From contig NC_059356.1 of the NCBI RefSeq assembly GCF_019703515.2, positions 25,473,197 to 25,537,196 of the forward strand: DNA of 64,000 nt, in the 5' to 3' direction. A program made the position numbers and the translations under genes. Below are positions 1 through 14,379 of this stretch, one piece after another. The notes under the pieces are model-generated. The model ran no database searches and had not been told where the DNA came from. It worked only from the letters and a program-made list of their open reading frames with translations. The first letter of the stretch is position 1, and every line of letters starts with the position of its first letter. Source of the DNA: Myxocyprinus asiaticus. Taxonomy: Eukaryota > Chordata > Actinopteri > Cypriniformes > Catostomidae.

Positions 1-1602
1 TAAAAAAAAAAAAAAAAAAAATGCTTTTTAACACCAGCTCTGGCGATAAAGAAAAAAAACAATGTATACGCAAATTATCGAAACATATAAAATATTACTT
101 CAGTCAAAGAAAAAGCGATTCTGTAGGCCGAGACGTTGGCTACAGTATGCATAGTTACAGATTTCTGCTTTTTCTTATGACATTGACAGTTACTTTGACA
201 GTCACAGAGCAAAAAACATTGAGCCACTCAGTGGGAAAAGGGAAGATGGACTAGATAGTGATTCAGCAAACCATATCCACTCATTAATAAAAAGACGGCA
301 TATTTGAAAAAGCAGTATGTAGAATGTCTCCAGCTTAAAGCAGTTTTTGGCAGAGAAAAACTTACAGAGCTATAAGTAGTTTCAGTGCTAAAAGTTGGAT
401 TTTCCTACATGGAGTTTCTATGGGGGAAAACTGGCTATATTTCCTGAGAACCATGCTGGTTATTTAGCAGACAAGAGGAATAGATAAAATAACCAATGAC
501 ATGGCCAAACACTGATCAGTATTCCCAGAGATAGAAAGCTTCGTCTTCATCCTCAAGATTTTTTTAATATATATTTTTCTTCTTTTGGATTTTTTTTTTA
601 TTTATTTTTTTTTTTTGGTTTTTAATTTGTAATTTTTATTAGTTTTTTTTTTTTCTTTATGCATTTTTAACTTGTCATTTAAAATAAAGGAAGAATGACC
701 ATACTTTCTCCCTCAAAAATTTTTGTAAACAAGAGGGCACAATGTGACGCCTCCAAAACAAAATTGAAAGCCTATTTTGAAAGTGCTGTTCCCCCTGGCT
801 TGCAGGTCGGGTTTGCAAGTCACAGCTGTGGCTACAGTTTCTTACACTGCAGAGCTAAATTCTTTAGTTTTAAAACAAAATTGGTGCAATACTTATTTCT
901 GTAATATCATCAGATAATCCTAAGTCAGCATCTATATCTTGATCTCAAACTCCACAATACCACAATAAAGGTAGGCGTACATCAAGGCATAGTAGAGCGC
1001 ACACTTTTAAGAACATCCTTGAGTAAACAACTACACTGGAACTGTCGGCTCCCTCCATATTGCAGATTATACTGAGAAAAACCACATTCAGTGCAAAGTT
1101 AAAAAAGCTCAAACTCCAACATTGTCAGCAAACAAAACGCAAATAATAAAACTAAAACTAAAAGAATTGGAATTCAAATAAACATGATGAAGAAACAGAT
1201 GAGCTCAACTGAAGCTTTTTTTTTTCTGTATGAAGAGCACTACCTGGAAGTGTAATACATCCTTTCACATTATAGAATTGGCCTGCATAATTCAAGTATT
1301 CAAAATGATATGTTTTGGGCTAAAACAAAGTGGACAAAATGTGCAGAAGAAAAGAACGTAACTTGTTTCCACAGGGTGACCCCGTATTGTTTTTTTGTTT
1401 GTTTTAAGTGAAGAAAGTCTAACTAGTGCCATTTGATTTTTTTTTTCATATATAATATATATATGGTTATATGATTATGATTAACTATTCGACATTGAGG
1501 TCACGGGTTTGTATGTTTTTTTTATATATATATATATATTTTTTGTTTGTTTTGAAGTTTTTTTTTTTTTTTACGTTTTTAAGTCAGAAGGTGAAAGATG
1601 TA
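1..1602 (-). other. tnrc6a: tnrc6a 3' untranslated region (probable)
   Basis: This stretch follows the TAG stop at 1605-1603 and has no convincing ORF. It is AT-rich, with long T tracts around 560-655 and 1440-1572 on the plus strand. AATAAA-like motifs on the minus strand occur near 597-608, but in A-rich context, so I cannot fix the cleavage site. The 3' UTR may run past the window start. Confidence 0.6.
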
Positions 1603-1978
1603 CTACATGGACTCCCCACCTCCTGTCAGGTGGTCAACAGGAAGGAAGGAGCTGATGGGGGAGGGGCTGTTGATTCTCCCCCCCTCACTGGCACTGGGGC
1701 TCCCCCACAGGCTCCTGGAGTAGTTGGGAAAATCCCAGAGAGAAGAGCCGTGCAAGTCTCTGCTGCCTGCTCCTGACAGACCGCTGCCGTTCCAGTGATT
1801 TGGATCAGTGCGGTTTGGGAAGGGGTGAGAACCCTCGATGGATCCGATCCGGTTCTGAGAAGTGCCCAGTGTCTGCCAGCTGGGAGAGGCAGTCATTGAC
1901 TGACCTTGTGCAAAGAAACGATTAATTTCCTCTTCACTAGCAAACTCTGCAAGAATTGTAGTGTTCCCTAAAACACAC
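1603..1978 (-). CDS. tnrc6a: tnrc6a last coding exon: end of RRM and C-terminal Trp motifs
   Basis: The acceptor is ctcag at 1979-1983, and the exon starts GTGTGTTTTAGG, completing the codon for Met of [16 protein letters not shown]. It encodes the last RRM strand, the linker [14 protein letters not shown] and the C-terminal silencing tail with SLW..SLWG motifs, the part of the family that binds CCR4-NOT. It ends GGGESM-TAG as in TNRC6A. The first of the paired Trp motifs reads SLWDFPNYS, so the Gly usually found after the Trp is Asp here; the second is SLWGSPS. Confidence 0.95.
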
Positions 1979-4900
1979 CTGAGGAGGAAGAGGAAGAGCC
2001 TTCATCAGTAAAGAGCCTCAACTATCAGAATGTGTCTGAACTCCAGCAAGGGAAGCTGCTTTTGCACAGAGGTTGCCATAATATTAACGATTTCATCATT
2101 GACACCCTAATCATCAATGCAAAGTAGACCCCCCCCCAACAAATTATATAGAAAGAACAGTCAGAGAATTATGGATAGGGATATGGTGGTTTGGATGTAA
2201 CATCACACACTGAATGGTTTAAAATAGCTTTTAAAAATGTGTCCACTGTAGTGGATACCATGCATCAGAGGGTTACATTTGAGGATTATAACATAAACCT
2301 CAAAATGTCAACCATGCCTTGCAGGAAGAAGATATGAACATTATTTTATGATTTTATTTCTGTCAAGAGTACTTACTGGCATTCATGATAGCACACTGTA
2401 AAGACAAGATATGGACTTACATGTGCAGTGACTTTTGGGCTTTGGCCGCCTCCTCCTTAGAGCTGTAGCAGACGACAGCATTGCCATGGGGAAGGTTCAG
2501 ATGGAATGTGATCAGTGGACCGTGCTGCATGCACAGAGTTCGCAAGGTGGAGCCATCAATCTGCAAAACATAGCCGTGATTCTTGTTACCCAAGAAATTA
2601 GGTATATTTGACACAATCAACTAAAAAAAGGCATTCACGTCATAAGTCATAAAAACTTCCCTTACCTGAGGTGTGAGGTTTTTGAGAACAAGCCAATTAG
2701 TTCTCCCTGAGCTGCTGTCACCCCAGCTTGAACCTGTTAACAAAGATTATTCCAGGTCTCTGTTGTTTAATCTCTATTGCAATGACACTATTAATATAAG
2801 GTGTTTTCACACTTGGTTTGATTGCTTGGTCTGAACCCGAGCTCGATTTCACAGTGTATTGCATGAGTCCAAACCACAATGTGTTTGCATCAACAACAAA
2901 AGTACAAGCAGAACCGGTCTACCACTGTGGCTAGGTAATGACTGAGGAGAAGATGCCAGTTTCCATGTATACAAACCAAGAGATGCGAAGAATGCAAGCT
3001 TCTCTCCAAAGGCAATTTATTCGGCATCAAGCAGCTATTATGAAATCTATTATAAGTGTGACGGAGCATGCAAAGAAGAAAATTATATATACATCATTAG
3101 ATGTTCACTACCGCAAATTAGGCTGGACTGCATTCACACCGGTTGTGAACGAACTTGGATTGGTACCAAAAGCTCTAGTGTGAAACCACCCATGAAGTCT
3201 GTAGGTTCAAGCGAATGCTATTTATTGTGACTAACCAGAGGTAAATCTGGATTCAGAGCTGCCCCAGCCTGCCAGTCTCAGAGAGCTGTTGTCCCAAGAT
3301 GAGGGCTGTTTCTGGCCTGTCAGGCCAGGTGGGGGGCGGGACGGAGCAGAGATGCCTTTCGAGGTGAGAGGAACCTTCCACAGCTCATGAGCCAAAGAGG
3401 TGTTGGTGACTGTACCAGGAGACCATTTAGAGTCACTGTTTCTGGCTGTAGGGAGGAAAACATACAGATAAAGCTAAGAGTCTATTTCACCCTTAGGCCT
3501 GCATTGCTATGCTTGAGTAGTTGCCCACTGACCTGAAGTGCTTTGTGCTGTACTGTTGAGGGAACTATTGTGGTTGGAGGCACGAATGGATGTCCAGGCA
3601 CTATTTGAAGGCAGCGTGGTGTTAAGTGATGAGGATGGACCTGAAAGAAATTGATATTCCACAATATGAAACACTAATACATGCACATTTAGGCTTTGTT
3701 AAAGGGATAGTTCACCCAAAAATTAAAATGATCTCATAATTTACACACCTTCATACCATCCCAGATGTGTATGACCTTCTTTCTTCAGCAGAACACATCT
3801 GAAGAAAAGTATCTTAGCTCAGTAGGTCCTTAAAATGCAAGTGGATGGTGATCTGACCTTTGAAGCTCCAAAAATCACAGACAGCATAAACGTCATCGAT
3901 ACGACTGCAGTGGTTAATGTCTTCTGAAGTGATATGATCACTTTTGGTGTGAAAAAGATCAGTATTTAAGTACTTTTTAACTGTAATACATCACTTCTGA
4001 TCAGCAGCACTATGCGCGTGTGACGCACGTGCGACACTCGGAAGAGCAGCATTGTTTACAACTGAGTAGGAGGAATGCTGTACAGAAGCTTAATTGGTTT
4101 TAGTTTAGATCTCTCACAATGGTGCATTTGTGTGCTTATCCTGGATGTCTCAACCGAGAGAAGAACATGACATTACGTCCATAACATGCCAACGCGAATA
4201 CGTCATATGAGAGACCATGTGAACTCAGCCCTCTCGTGAATGCACTGACCGCTGTTGACCGGAAGCGTTGGATAACAGTTAAAAAGTACTTAAATATTGA
4301 TCTTTTTTGCACCAAAAGTGATTGTATGGCTTTAGAACACATTAATTTAACCGCTGGAGTCGTATGGATGACGTCTATGCTGATTGTCTGTCATTGTTGG
4401 AGCTTCAAAAGGTCTGATCACCAACCACTTGCATTTCAAGAAACTACTGAGCCAAGATATTTTTCTTCAAATGTGTTCTGAAGAAAGAAAGTCATACAAA
4501 TCTGGGATATCATGACGGTGAGTAAATGATGAGAGAATTTCATTTTTGGGTGAACTATCCCTTTAAGACAGCAAATTCTTTTTTTTTTTTTTTGATGTAT
4601 CACACTCAAATCCATTTACTTCTTTGTAGTCTAAACCACATACATCATAACAAGTGTGCAATGTTGTCCGAATGGTCTGAAAACGACATTTTCACTCACT
4701 CTCTCCTCATAGAGCAAACTATGTGCCATGTAATATGTAGTTAATACGGAATTAGTCAACGAGTCATTAGTTTTGGACAGTTTATTGTAAGATGCAAGAT
4801 GCCATGATAGACAATTTCCATTTTTTGTAGGATAAAGTCTCTTGACATTGTGCTGACACTTACATCATTATTACAGCAACCAACGTAGGTACACCTAATA

Positions 4901-7900
4901 TTGACTACACTGTTTGAACAAATGGATCAGATTTCATCACTTGCAAAATGACAGTGAAGAGAGTCAGTCCTGAAGATCAGATTTGAAAGCCATATCAGAT
5001 TTCTGTGCACTATGGAAAGTCATCAGCAATTTATAATCATAGTTGACATTTGCATTCACATATTTATATATAATAAACCACTTACCATTGTTCCTGTCCC
5101 TGAGGTGATCAACATCCCGGACTGTATTAATGGAGAGATTATTAATCACACTGCCAGGAGTGACAAATGGGTCAGTTTCAGGATCAATGTTTGGATATCC
5201 TTTCCAAGGCTCACCAGGACGGAACTCTGCCAATCAAACATGACTTGATGAGCTTTAATTCATTCCACAACGCCACACTCTAATCACTGAGGGGTTTTGC
5301 TCTTTGAGATATTCTTTATTTCAATATATGATCTGATAGTGATAAGCGGATCATCTATATAGCATGTTTATAGAGTGATTGGATCCAAACCTGGTGGCCA
5401 GTTGACATTGGTTGAACCATGAGGTGATTTGGCACGGCTGGGCCAGCCATCTCCCACAGAGCCAGGAGGACTAATAGGAGCATTACTGGCATTGATGAAG
5501 TCATATGGACCAAAGGGTGAATCTTCAAGCCTTAGCCCAGATGTTATAGCACCTATATCAAGAACATATGCCTCAAATGATTCACACATTCCCAAAAATG
5601 CATTTGATAAACATTTGCCACAACATTTTATTTTTTTGTCAAGTAATAAATTGGTGAAACACACCAGATTTGCTGGGGTTTTGATCAAGTGGCGAGTTAA
5701 CGGAAATATCCATGGCAGTCCACTTCTTTAGACGGGACTGTGGCTCCTTAAAACCAACACTACTAATGTCGAGGTTGCTTACATTCAAGTTTGAATTCAA
5801 GCCTAGAGGAATAAGTCAAAAGAATAAAAAAAAAAATATTGTTTTAGGAGAAAACATACATCTTTCCAGAAATACTTCATTTCATTTCAAGATCTTTTTC
5901 AGTGTGCAGGAATTATCAGCAGCAAAAAAGTATTTCAACTCTGATTCAATAAATGGTAACACTACAATAAAGGTTGTATTTATTAACATTAGTTAACTTA
6001 ATCTAACAAAATATTTTACAGCACTTATTAATCTTGGTTAATGTTATTTCAATATATACAAATACATCTGTAAACTAAAAGTACAACATGCACTAACAAC
6101 AAACAATTGCACTTGCAATTAACATTAACCAAGATTAATAAATGCTGTATAAAAATATTCTTTGTTAGTTCATGATTCATAACGCATTTACTAATCTGGT
6201 AACACTTTACAATAAGGTTCCATTCGTAAACATTAGTTAATGCATTAGGTATCATGAATGAACAATTAACAATATATTTTTTACAGAATTTATCTTAAAT
6301 GTTAGTTAATAGAATAGTGGCATAGTGCATTAACTTATGTTAACAAATACAACTTTTTATTTTAAAAATGTATTGGTATATGATAAAATTAACACATTAA
6401 TTAATGCTGTAAAAGTATTATTCATTGTTAATTCATGTTAACTAATGTTAACAAACAGAAACTTATTGTAAAGTGTTACCATTAATTTTCATAAATAGAA
6501 CATTATTGTAAAGTGTTCCCCAATAATAATAATAAATAAAAACATTAAGGGGAAGGGGGAGGAGGGGAGGGGACATGGGTAGAAAAGGCAAAAAAAAAAA
6601 AAAAAAAAAAGAAAAAAAAAATTATGACATTATGATTGACAAGCATCAGAAATTATAGGTAGGAGCACCATACATATGCCAGCCAGACATTGGATTTCCA
6701 ATCAAATAATAAGGGCCCGAACTTAAAGGTCTGCGACAATGCAATTTTTTCCTTTTCCCCTCAGATATAAATAAAATGCATGGGGAAATTGACTTGGGAC
6801 AACAAAATATGTATTCACCTCTTGCTGGCAGAGAGCTGCTGTTGGGACAGAAGTTCTTTCCTACCCGAGGGTTGATGGGAGAGCCTGGCACCATGTGGCC
6901 ATTGCTCAGAGGAGGGGCTAGGAGGTTATGACTTTGTCTAATGCCAGATGGCTGATAGCCTGACATTTCAGAGGCAAACATCATGTTGGGCTTGGCAGCT
7001 TGGTGCAACACTGAGTCAGTCTGGCCTACATTAAGATGGGGAGGACACCCACCTAAAGGGAAATTACTGAACGAGCTCAGGGAACTTTGTTCTTTCTGCA
7101 GGTCAGAGGCATTGGGGGGCGTGAAGTTCTCCATATAGGACTTGAGGCTGGGCTGGTGCAGTGAGGGTGGTTGGGGGGAGGTCTGCTGCTTCATCAGGGA
7201 GGGATCGATATGGCGGGGAGGCTGGATCATCTGCTGGGAGGGGCCCAGACCACGACCCTAGAAAATCACAAGTAGGAAAATGTCAAAAAAATAAAAATAG
7301 AACCAGGGATTAGAAATGGTAAAAGGAACAAAAAAAATTACTTTTTCCCTTTTTTTGCAGAATGTACTAGAATACTGGAACAAAGTTGTAACAACTGTTC
7401 CATGGTGAAAATGTTATTTTTAAATGCTGGTAACCAGTAAATAAGGTAATTTGTAAACACAGAGTTTCATTGTTTCTGAATAAATTGTCTGAATGCCGTT
7501 ATTATTTGTTTATTAGCACGGTGTACTCTCATTTTTAAAATAGTGTTATTGACCATTCTTTATTTTGTTCTAACTGATTTGGAAACAAGGAAACACAACA
7601 TAAGAGATGGAACTTAATTCTGTTTTTTTCTCAGAACAAACTAAAATTAAATACAGTATAATCCATGAAAAGAACAAATAAGTGGGCCAAAGTAATCACA
7701 AACCTGCTGTTCCTGTTGCTGGCGGTTATTAACAGGCATGGCCCTCTGGTTTTGCACTTTCTGCTGTAGGAGGAGGCGCTGGAGAAAATAAAAAGAACTG
7801 TAAATGTGGCTCAGAACACCACAACTTATCACATGAATCTTTCCAAAGCTTTTACTAGAGTGCACTTGCAGTGAGATCAATACCTGTAACTGATTAATCT

Positions 7901-10900
7901 GAGAGAGCTGAGAGAGTTGGTTTAGCTGGGACAGCTGGTTCAGCATAGCCACCTGCTGTGGGCCAAACAGAGGGTTCAGACCTCCATTATTAGGGGAGCA
8001 CTTCAACCGGGGTGGCGGGACCTGAGATAAGAGCATATATGATACATTCGCTTTGAATCTGCATGGTAATTTCTATCTTAAATAATTTAAGACTTAAATG
8101 AACAAATATGGTTTATTTATACATATAATATATAGGCTTTTCAGACATTTCAAAGGAATTACTGAAACTATGAATATTAAATATAGCAGTTTATCTCTGG
8201 AATATTAGCAGCAATCATCCATTAGCCAGTATCTTGGTGAATTGACACAAAACAAAAACCACAAAAAAAAATAAAAAATAAAAAACACTTGGATGACAGT
8301 CAAACTATCACTTTTACACTGTAATTTGAACCATGTATTATGTTGCAAAAATGTTATCTGACAAGAAATTCCTCATTCTTAGATAATTTACTAATTTGAC
8401 GCTAGGCAAGTATTTTTGGACCCTTCACAGTGAGTACGATTTGCCTATTCAGTACTGCCTCAATCTCGATGTGAGCTGGGCATAAGTGGTGTTACCTGAG
8501 AGGGCAGTAGTGGAGGCACTTGGTTGCGTAGACTGGGCTGAGTGGAGTTCAGAGGTTGTGCGGGAGACTGCTGGGTATTCCGGCCTTGTGCTGCTGCATT
8601 ACTGACACCGTACATGTTTACATTCTGCAAACACAAATACACCACACACGAATGATGAGCATCCTGCAATCCATTTCATTCACAGCTTCAGCACACAGGG
8701 AGCGGCATGCACTAACTCACCTGCCTAACAGAGGCAGAGTTTGGATGGTGAGGCCCTGGCAAGCTGCACTGGTTTGGCTGTGCATTTTTTGTTGGGGAAA
8801 AGCTGATATTCTGTATGGAAGCGATCTGGGAGTTTGGGGACTCTTCTGCTACAGAGCTATCATATACAGGCAGTGAAAGCTGAAGCACAACCACAGGTCA
8901 AGCAGAGAGAGGAGCAGGACAGTAGTGAGGCAAGAGTGGTCAAAGTGGACACCAGGCCAACAGAGAAAGACATCAACAGCCAGAGAGAAGGAGAGAGAGA
9001 AAGGCTATGTTAGCATCCTCTTTGGCAAGTAACTAAAGTGTTTTCTTAAATTCGAATTAGTAAGAAAAGTAATAGAAGGTTACAAAAGTGAAACTGGGTT
9101 AAAGAAGAAAGAGACTAAGACTATTGGAGGACTATTGGAACTATTTAAATGTTAAAGATCCCATGAAATTGTTTGGTGACCACAGTTTTCTGTGTTGACA
9201 TATGAAACAGGAAATTGTGGCAGGATATATTTAAGGGCACACCCTGTTTTAAAATAGCCTTTAGTCATGTGACAGATATGAACAATGATGTGCTACTTGC
9301 TACTGCTCATCAGAGGCAGATGGTATTAGGAGAAGGGACAACTGCTATGTTCAGAATAGCACACTACCATACTACTCTATATATCCACTAACCTATATTC
9401 AGCAGAAATAGTAAGAGTAGTATGCTATTCCAAATATTGCCACTCTCATTCTAGAGAGCTTTAACTGCACTCAGGGATGTTTCCAAGTTTTTGTCCTTTT
9501 TCTCAGAAGGAAAGTCTGTAATTTTATAAAACGAGTAGTATATTTATGTTTAAAGATTAACTTTTAGGAGTACACTAGCATTTAGATGGCCTCAAAGCTA
9601 AAAGCCACAAAACTCCATTTTGCTTTCATGGGGTCTTTAAAGGAATGTTCCAGGTTCAGTACAAGTGAAGCTCAATCGACAGCATTTGTGACAATGTTGA
9701 TTACCACAAAAATTAATTTCGACTCGTTCCTTTTCTGTAAACAAAAAAAGCAAAAATCAAGGTTACAGTGAGGCATGTATAATGGAAGTGAATGGGGGCC
9801 ATTTTTGAATGGTAAAATACTCACTGTTTCAGAAGTATAGCCACAAGACAAAGGATGTGTGTGTAAACATGATTTTAGTGTGATAACATCACTAACCTTT
9901 TCTGTGTAAAGTTATAGCCAATTTTACAACTTCATTACCATGACAATGTAACATCAACAAACCTTAAAACCTTGAACTGACTGTAAAAATAACAATTTAA
10001 ACAACTATACAGCTCAAATAATACACAAGTTTTACCAGAAGAATTAATGCAAGTGAAGCTTATAATTTTATAAAAGCACATTTCTGCCTTTAAACCATCC
10101 AAAAATTGGCCACATTCACTTTCATTGCCCATATTTACTTCCATTGTAAGTGCCTCACTGTAATCTCGATTTTTGCTTTTTTTTTTTTTTTTTTTTGAGG
10201 AGGAATGAGTCAATTTATTTTTGTGGTAATCAACATTATGCCACAAATGCTGTCAATTGAACTTCACTTGTACTGAACCCGGAACATTAATTTAAGTTGC
10301 ATTCTCCTCCCATAGAGGGTGCTAAAGTACTCGGCAAGCAAAAGTAACACCTCGACAAGAGTATTCAAAGTGAGGACTCCATTACTGCTATATGAGAGTA
10401 GAGAAGAACTGACCTTATCCATATAGGGATTACGGTCTATGGGCGAGTCTTTGTGGATCTGGTGGCGTGAAGCAGGATGTTTTCCGTACTCTTCCATATT
10501 AAGAACATGCTTTTCAACATCCATGCGCTTGTCTGTCATTCCTGCAGAAGAGGAGAGGGAATTACAGATGCTAGTACTAATGAAATGCAACAAACCCCAA
10601 TAAACAATTCAGCCCTGGAGCAGCATGTGAACATAACATACCTCCAGGCATATCCATCTTATTGCTCTTTAGAGAATCTTCAGAGGAATCCCTCTGTAAA
10701 ATGACATAGAAGTGTCAGCATGTTTAAAAAGCTAATTTCAGCTACACAAATGATTTGTGCTAATATTCAATATAAACAGATTTCTCAGATTTTAATGTAA
10801 TGATATTGACTCTTACAGTGTACATGTTATTGAACTGTTTCACAAACTGATTCATCCATGGAGAATCATCCTGCTTGTTGGGTCCTTTATTCAGCTAAGG

Positions 10901-13752
10901 AAGAGAAGTGTGAAAAAAATATATGTAAATGTGTACACACATTTTTGCAACTCCATATGTCCCTCCTTGCAATTTGCTAAAACAGTAATTCACTAAATAA
11001 GTGTTTACATGCACAATCTTACACCAATTATGCTTAATAACCTTATGGTCAAATGCCTTAAACGCTGTTCTTTTATTGGTGAAGGTCATTAATGGCTTCA
11101 GCAAAACCAGATCGGCACACCTAGATTTTTGCCCATTTCACCATGACCGGGTTATTCAATGTGTGCAGGTCTTGTCCGTATGTCTGTTTATATTTTCATG
11201 TCAGGACAGGACACAAAACACAGAAATAAAATTGCATATAAACTAGGGGAGGACATTTTTTTTTTTTTTTTTATTCTGTTACAAATCACAATTCTTGAGA
11301 CAAACTATTTTAAAATCGCCTCCCTGGTGAAAGCAATTTTTAATTTCATTTTAAAAAATACACATTTAGCTTAATGCTAATACAATTATTAATAGGTAAA
11401 TATAGGAAGCTATATTTGTGCAGTTTAACACAAACAGGTTTTCTCTGAGAATTTGTCTCTTTAATTCTTTAAATTTAGTCCTTTAATGCACCACTGCTAC
11501 AGCCAACCATGCGCAGCTTGTTAACTGTTGGACGTCAAATCCTCTGCTGTGAACAAAGTTCCTGTTATTATGCATAATGCAAAAGTTGAATTGAGGTGTT
11601 GGGGAGTTTTTGTCAGTAGTCATTGTGCAGATTCTGTCTGACAGCTTTATTAAATAGTTTAGCTGTAAAAAGGCTTATCAAACTGTTGGATGCCTTAAAC
11701 TACATGTCGTGCCCCAATAATATTTATGATCTAACAGCTTGTGCACTTCTGAACGTGGAGCCGATCGCCATGTGACTTCAAGAGCTCCAGTTACTTGAAG
11801 CGTCATTTGTCAGGGATGCATTCAAGTGCACTGAAGCATGTATTTTTGCGTCCGGCATGCGCATAACAGGTTTTGTGATGCTCTGTTTAGGAGCTTTTCG
11901 TGTTTCTTACTTGAATAGTTTTGTGGGATCAGAGGTTATAGTTATTTAGCCTATTTATTTATTTACCCTGTTAAAAGGCTGTGCTTAACATTCATATATC
12001 CCTATAAAATGCATCTGACTGTGTAACATGGATATAATGCAGCCTAATTATACATCCTCAACACTGACTAGATGACTAATAGCTCAGACAATGCACCAAA
12101 TGGTCGAATGGTAGTTCCAAATTGGTAGTCCCTACCTTTTACCTGCAAATTCTGTATTACAGTGTGTCATTTCAGACACAACTGTTTTTCAATAGACATT
12201 TCTTTCTGAGAGGAGTTAATACAGCTAAATATAAGAAAACATCAAAATCACAATACTTACAGAATCACAACACTTAAATTGCAATACATGTCGAATCGAA
12301 AAGTGTTTTAATATTGAATCAGGAGGTCTGTGGCAATTCCCAGCCCTAATGTAAACATGATTTTCTTGCATTGAGTTTTTATAATGAGCTGATTTTTGAT
12401 TAATTACCAGTATTTTGTTGTAAATGTAAACACTTTTAAAATTCCTTAAGAATGGATTACTTGAAGTCCTGCCAGGCTAAATAAGGTCTGTTAACTATTA
12501 CCTTTGGAGGCATCTTCTTGTAGGACCAGTTTCCAGTTTGGTTTGTCTCCTGTGATGGATTGTTGTTCCACATGCCTATCTCTACTTCCTCTTCCTCCTC
12601 CCAGTTGGAGTGACCTGCCATGGACATCTCATCACCACACCAGTTGTCTTGCATAGGTTTGGATACTATAGACAAAAGTAAAGACTTGTCATAGCAAGTC
12701 TTGCTCCATTTCAATGAAAAACAGCATGGAAATAAGACTGTCTCTTTGATTACATATTTCATCATCAAAGTGAAAAAATATGAATTGTAAATTAAAGAAT
12801 ACTCTTTGACCAAGTAGAAGATGTGACATACCACACTTGTGCTTTGATTGTTGTCCTACAGCAGCATTGCCCCAGCTACTGCCTCCTAAGTTTTCCCTCC
12901 CTGGCTCTTCCCAGCTTGAACCTGAATCAACAGGCCTTCCCCAAGCAGAAGTGCCATTGTCCACTTTGACTGGTGGACCAGCAGGCTCACTCCAGGTAGA
13001 GGACTCAATTTTTTGTGGCCCACCATATGTCTCTCCCCACCCTGTGATAAAAAAAAAAAAATAATAATATAGTGGTTAAAGACCAGAAGGCAAAATGTTA
13101 CCTGGTTTTGCACATAATATGGCATGAATTGATGGCAACAAAATGACCCAAGGCACAATGAGAGGAAGGGATATTATTTATGGCACTGCAATAAAACTTA
13201 TGTTCTATATACTGTACAGATCAAACAAGAATCAGAATATACCAACTACAGAGCAAATACATTTTTTTTTTATTAAAATACTAAAAGCAAGGAGGAGTGT
13301 CAGTTTAAAAAGAAAATCTATTTACAAGAACAATGCAAAAAGTATTTGCAAATAAACTCCAAAGTGGGACTGGACTGAACTTGCAAACTTTCCTACGGTC
13401 CAAATACAACCAATGAAAAAACATGCTTATGTAAGCTTTGTTTACTCTTAAGTCCTACTGATGGATCAGCTTACGTTTAACCACTAAGGTTTTTGCACTT
13501 TCACCATACAGCATATGCCCTGAATACTTCCTTCAAAAATAGCCCTGTTCATGTGAGCCTTATTGCTCAGGTTGCTGCCATATGACTTCACCATCATTCA
13601 GAATGTAACCCAAGCCTATTTTTCCCTGAGCAAAGCTCATGCATAGCGAATTCCAAATGAGGTGGGAACACAACTTGCACATAAACCTTTATATTTCCTC
13701 TTTAGCAAATAATGCAAAACAAGAAAACAGCGGATAATAGCAAAGATCTACT

Positions 13753-13810
<58 letters not shown>

Positions 13811-13814
13811 ATAT

Positions 13815-13856
<42 letters not shown>

Positions 13857-14343
13857 TCAGCCACAACATTAAAACCACCTGCCTAATATTGTGTAGGTCC
13901 CCCTCGTGCCGCCAAAACAGCGCCAACCCGCATCTCAGAATAGCATTCTGAGATGATATTCTTCTCACCACAATTGTACAGAGTGGTTATCAGAGTTACC
14001 GTAGACTTTGTCAGTTCAAACGAGTCTGGCCATTTTTTGTTGACCTCTCTTATCAACAAGGCGTATCCATCAACAGAACTGTAGCTCACTAGATGTTTTT
14101 TGTTTTTGGCACTATTCAGAGTAAATTCTACAGACTGTCGTGCATGAAAATCCCAGGAGATCAGCAGTTCCTGAAATACTCAAACCAGCCCATCTGGCAC
14201 CAACAATTATGCCACGCTCAAAATCACTGAGATCACATTTTTTTGATTGTTGGTGCCAGAAGGCTGGTTTGAGTATTTCTGTAACTACTGATCACCTGGG
14301 ATTTTCACACACAACAGTCTCTAGGATTTAATCTGAACGGTGC

Positions 14344-14379
<36 letters not shown>

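Noticed and set aside
13712..13971. Open frames on both strands at the TA/CA repeat
   Set aside because: Products of dinucleotide repeats, with no real protein character.
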